Of a stretch of 16,267 nucleotides of DNA, positions 15,270-16,267 are shown in pieces. Under the pieces are notes generated by a model, which made no database searches, had not been told where the DNA came from, and saw only the letters and a list, made by a program, of their open reading frames with translations. The number at the start of each line of letters is the position of its first letter. Positions within the stretch are counted from its first letter, which is position 1. The position numbers were made by a program, and so were the translations under genes. Location: contig CAYULB010000048.1 in assembly GCA_964445575.1 (NCBI GenBank), forward strand, positions 1 through 16,267, written 5' to 3'. Origin of the DNA: WJMT01 sp964445575 (lineage in GTDB: Bacteria; Acidobacteriota; Aminicenantia; Aminicenantales; Aminicenantaceae).

Positions 15270-15304
15270 TCACATTTTACCATTTGCCATTCACATTTCA
15301 CTGC
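15270..15304. repeat. Imperfect heptamer array downstream of pilR
   Basis: Five consecutive 7-base units start at 15270, 15277, 15284, 15291 and 15298. TCACATT is repeated exactly at units 1 and 4, and TTACCAT and TTGCCAT are close variants. The theme is the reverse complement of that in the array after the SHMT-like gene (2136-2190). It lies between the pilR stop and the pilA enhancer region. Confidence 0.5.
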
Positions 15305-15308
15305 TTTT

Positions 15309-15337
15309 TTGACAATAATTGTCGGAGGGTTGACAAT
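15309..15337 (+). promoter_or_regulatory. Candidate PilR enhancer (upstream activating sequence) for pilA
   Basis: A 13-bp perfect dyad GACAATAATTGTC occupies 15311-15323. A second GACAAT follows at 15332-15337. The extended octamer TTGACAAT occurs at 15309 and 15330, exactly 21 bp or two helical turns apart. The dyad centre is about 127 bp upstream of the predicted pilA start site (15444), a typical enhancer position for NtrC-family activators. As I recall, PilR sites in P. aeruginosa contain TGTC/GACA cores. Assignment to PilR is inferred from position and from pilR being the adjacent gene. Confidence 0.55.
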
Positions 15338-15390
15338 ATGGGGCGATATGAATACAATGAATGATTTAAGCGGGGTTTTAAGTGATGTAT

Positions 15391-15403
15391 TATCAATGAC
15401 ATA
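15391..15403 (+). promoter_or_regulatory. IHF-like site between pilA enhancer and promoter
   Basis: TATCAATGACATA matches the IHF consensus WATCAANNNNTTR at 8 of 9 specified positions. It lies about 47 bp upstream of the predicted start site, between the putative enhancer and the -24 element, where DNA bending would help loop PilR onto sigma-54 polymerase. A short degenerate motif in AT-rich DNA can arise by chance. Confidence 0.3.
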
Positions 15404-15416
15404 AAATATGCAGCAC

Positions 15417-15433
15417 TTGGCATGAATGTTGCA
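15417..15433 (+). promoter_or_regulatory. Sigma-54 (-24/-12) promoter of pilA
   Basis: TTGGCATGAATGTTGCA matches the sigma-54 consensus TGGCAC-N5-TTGCW with one change (C to T at the end of the -24 block). The GG (15419-15420) and GC (15431-15432) are at the required spacing, placing -24 at 15420, -12 at 15432 and the start site near 15444. The leader to the pilA ATG would be about 56 nt. PilR, with its intact GAFTGA loop, is the obvious activator. Confidence 0.85.
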
Positions 15434-15485
15434 TATATAATAGATGAATTAAGTAAACTTTTCAATTTTCAAAAAAGAAACGAAA

Positions 15486-15492
15486 AAGGAGG
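15486..15492 (+). promoter_or_regulatory. Shine-Dalgarno sequence that fixes the pilA start
   Basis: A full AAGGAGG at 15486-15492 is 7 nt from the ATG at 15500. It selects that ATG over the in-frame ATG at 15422, which lies inside the sigma-54 promoter and upstream of the predicted transcript start. Confidence 0.85.
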
Positions 15493-15499
15493 TTTTAAA

Positions 15500-16036
15500 A
15501 TGAAAAGACAAAAAGGTTTTACTTTGATCGAACTTCTGATTGTTGTGGCGATTATTGGAATCTTAGCTGCTTTGCTGATTCCCAATGTGATCACCGCCAT
15601 GCAGAAAGCCAAACAGAAATCCACCATGAGCGATATCGTAAAGATTGCCACCGCCTGCGCCGACTATGCCACAGATAATGGGACTGCTCCTACTAATCCG
15701 AATGGTCAACTTACTTCCGGACATGCGTTTACCACAGATATTGCCCCGTTTTACATCAAGAGTTGTCCCATAAACGATGCTTGGGGTAATGCATACGAAA
15801 TATTTACTGGGGATGCTGTGGGCGGTCAGAACGGTATTAGTACTGATGACGTTGGAGTGGATGATTTCTTGATTCAGTCATGGGGACGCGATACTGAAGA
15901 TGACGGTTTCACTTATAACCAAGCAACTCCAGAAGCAGGTTTTTTCACCGTGAGTTCTATGCAGGATTTTGATAATGACCTGGTTAACTGGAACGGCTCG
16001 TGGATCGCTGCACCTAGAGTAGCAACTGCTGAATAA
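15500..16036 (+). CDS. pilA: Type IV major pilin PilA
   Basis: The 178-aa prepilin has a short basic leader MKRQKG cleaved before F7 by prepilin peptidase. The class III signal GFTLIELLIVVAIIGILAAL includes the conserved glutamate at mature position 5 (E11), followed by the N-terminal helix to about residue 55. The mature protein is about 172 aa. Two cysteines are present (C53, C89). The C-terminal region has DAWGNAYEIF (93-102) and SWGRDTEDDG (127-136), resembling the DPWGNPY and SxGxDG signatures of GspG-type major pseudopilins. Its place beside PilR with a sigma-54 promoter supports pilin rather than type II secretion. Codon choice in the C-terminal part looks richer in T-ending codons than in the upstream pil genes. 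It is a single-gene transcript closed by a strong terminator. Confidence is high for a type IV pilin-like protein and lower for it being the main pilus subunit. Confidence 0.88.
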   Translation: MKRQKGFTLIELLIVVAIIGILAALLIPNVITAMQKAKQKSTMSDIVKIATACADYATDNGTAPTNPNGQLTSGHAFTTDIAPFYIKSCPINDAWGNAYEIFTGDAVGGQNGISTDDVGVDDFLIQSWGRDTEDDGFTYNQATPEAGFFTVSSMQDFDNDLVNWNGSWIAAPRVATAE

Positions 16037-16070
16037 GAAGAATAAAATCAAAGTTTGATTGAAGCCTACA

Positions 16071-16105
16071 AAAGGCAGGTGCTTCCCGCACCTGCCTTTT
16101 TTTTT
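16071..16105 (+). terminator. Intrinsic terminator after pilA
   Basis: AAAGGCAGGTGC (16071-16082) and GCACCTGCCTTT (16088-16099) form a perfect 12-bp stem with loop TTCCC, and a run of nine T residues covers 16097-16105. It lies 34 nt past the pilA stop and should end the pilA transcript efficiently. Confidence 0.93.
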
Positions 16106-16149
16106 GCACCTTTTTTTTTGGATTTTTTTTTTTTGGAATTTTTTTTTTT
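16097..16149. repeat. Phased poly-T tracts downstream of pilA
   Basis: Four T runs of 9, 9, 12 and 11 bases are separated by GCACC, GGA and GGAA, and the last is followed by GGGG. Successive run starts are 14, 12 and 16 bases apart. The first run belongs to the terminator. The region may be intrinsically bent or a low-complexity expansion, or may reflect sequencing or assembly error. The remaining bases to 16267 contain no gene that I can see. Confidence 0.5.
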
Positions 16150-16204
16150 GGGGACGGGCCCGGGCAATTTCCCCTATATCAATAACATAGCCCCCTTTTC
16201 CACA

Positions 16205-16234
16205 GCAAAAAGCCCTCTTAAATAATCTTTTTGC
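16205..16234. repeat. Small inverted repeat near the window end
   Basis: GCAAAAAG (16205-16212) and CTTTTTGC (16227-16234) are perfect 8-bp complements around a 14-nt AT-rich loop. It is A/T-heavy and lacks a following T run on either strand, so a terminator role is doubtful. It may be a weak terminator for a gene beyond the window or a chance dyad. Confidence 0.25.
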
Positions 16235-16267
16235 CCCTAAAAAGAAGATAATTAGACAAACAGAAAA

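Noticed and set aside
1..16267. CRISPR array, transposase, prophage or defence island
   Set aside because: No direct repeats with unique spacers, no transposase, integrase or phage structural motifs were seen. The window is mostly core metabolism plus a pilus operon.

Overview
The window reads as a chromosomal segment of a Gram-negative, moderate-GC bacterium. All protein genes and both tRNA genes lie on the + strand. The best clues to lineage are a nuclease-type MutL (implying no MutH), a pilB-pilT-pilC-pilS-pilR-pilA block in the order familiar from Geobacter, and a sigma-54 promoter at pilA. The Acidobacteriota/Aminicenantes and Desulfobacterota-like groups are the most natural fits. This is inference from gene order and motifs, not an identification.

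Region 1 (1-240) has no gene. It holds a ~100-nt imperfect inverted repeat that looks like a dispersed element, then a promoter. Region 2 (241-6947) is a tightly packed housekeeping operon: rpiB, a strongly diverged SHMT-like gene, purD, purE, mtaB and mutL. Most junctions overlap by 4 nt or are only a few bases apart. The exception is the SHMT-purD gap, which carries a 7-bp-period repeat array. The operon joins pentose phosphate, one-carbon and purine metabolism to tRNA modification and mismatch repair.

Region 3 (6948-8265) has tRNA-Pro(TGG), with its own promoter overlapping the mutL stop, tRNA-Arg(TCT), and a gene for an unassigned nucleotidyltransferase-fold protein. One tRNA encodes CCA and the other does not. 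Region 4 (8266-8507) is a structured leader with two candidate promoters for the pilus operon.

Region 5 (8508-16036) is a type IV pilus module: extension ATPase PilB, retraction ATPase PilT, platform protein PilC, sensor kinase PilS, sigma-54 activator PilR, and a separately transcribed pilin PilA. The pilA promoter has a near-consensus -24/-12 element, an upstream GACA-N5-TGTC dyad cluster placed like a PilR enhancer, and an IHF-like site between them. The same 13-bp dyad format recurs upstream of pilB, suggesting that PilR may act on both transcripts. PilA ends at a strong intrinsic terminator, followed by gene-free, T-tract-rich DNA to the window end.

No CRISPR array, transposase, phage gene or obvious defence system is visible. 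The most unusual items are the SHMT-like enzyme with an altered active-site periphery, the unassigned nucleotidyltransferase beside the tRNAs, the shared pilA/pilB dyads, and a pilin with a pseudopilin-like (GspG) C-terminal signature.
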